Assembly (NCBI GenBank): GCA_964387585.1
Contig: CAYLWW010000012.1
Location: 1-24,275, forward strand
Length of the DNA: 24,275 bases
Direction: 5' to 3'
Source of the DNA: CAYLWW01 sp964387585
GTDB lineage: Bacteria; Pseudomonadota; Alphaproteobacteria; Rickettsiales; Midichloriaceae
Both the position numbers and the translations under genes were made by a program. Below the pieces are notes generated by a model. The model did not search any database. It was not told the origin of the DNA and saw nothing but the letters and a program-made list of their open reading frames with translations. Each line of letters starts with the position of its first letter. The first letter of the stretch is position 1. This document shows positions 24,198 through 24,275 of this stretch, in pieces.

Positions 24198-24214
24198 GTG
24201 TAGAGCATTGATCA

Positions 24215-24275
<61 letters not shown>

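Larger units (their letters stand above)
23786..24214. promoter_or_regulatory. Divergent recA/16S rRNA intergenic region
   Basis: A 429-base spacer, extremely A/T-rich (long A and T tracts around 23855-24065), with no credible gene. It must hold the recA promoter on the minus strand and the rRNA promoter and leader on the plus strand. The A-tract-rich block just upstream of the 16S -35 box could act as an UP-type element. No SOS box is visible. For recA, TTGAAA followed after 18 bases by TAATTA is a weak possibility only. Confidence 0.6.

Overview
The window is an AT-rich stretch of bacterial chromosome, almost certainly from an alphaproteobacterial endosymbiont of the order Rickettsiales. 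Support comes from the low GC, the lean housekeeping content, an F1 ATPase operon that starts with atpH and carries no F0 genes, a pyruvate dehydrogenase E2 with Rickettsia-like sequence, a ppdK gene, and a 16S rRNA gene that starts next to recA. The accessory subunits of a cbb3-type oxidase (ccoQ, ccoP) are absent from Rickettsia itself and point toward a Midichloriaceae-like lineage. That placement is an inference; the 61 bases of 16S present cannot settle it.

Layout. At 1-294 there is a decayed IS982-like transposase tail. hflK, ndk and a GNAT acetyltransferase follow on the minus strand (295-2979), then a minus-strand tRNA-His (3181-3258). A short rightward block holds rpsU, tRNA-Cys and mutL (3585-6163). 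It converges on a long leftward gene run that occupies the rest of the window up to 23785. Between mutL and atpD lie an IS5-like transposase scar and a strong hairpin.

Read in its direction of transcription (right to left), the leftward run is recA, ppdK, ccoQ, ccoP, a DnaA/Hda-type ATPase, rlmB, nrdR, two tandem EamA/DMT transporters, pdhC, lpdA, a periplasmic thioredoxin-like protein, then atpH-atpA-atpG-atpD. Divergent to recA, across a 429-base AT-rich spacer with a good candidate promoter, the 16S rRNA gene begins at about 24215 and runs off the right edge.

Functionally the window covers membrane proteolysis control (HflK), nucleotide and DNA metabolism (Ndk, NrdR, MutL, RecA, Hda), translation (S21, two tRNAs, RlmB, 16S), and energy metabolism: PpdK and the PDH E2/E3 subunits feed carbon into the TCA cycle, CcoQ/CcoP belong to a high-affinity terminal oxidase, and F1 makes ATP. 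The two DMT carriers probably import host metabolites.

I find no CRISPR array, toxin-antitoxin pair, secretion cluster, defence island or other clear novel system. The most interesting signals are structural. Three conserved operons are broken (hflK without hflC, atpHAGD without atpC, ccoQP without ccoNO), two of them at transposase scars. The two transporters are a mosaic tandem duplication. There are several strong intergenic dyads, and the pre-16S leader has two mutually exclusive hairpins.
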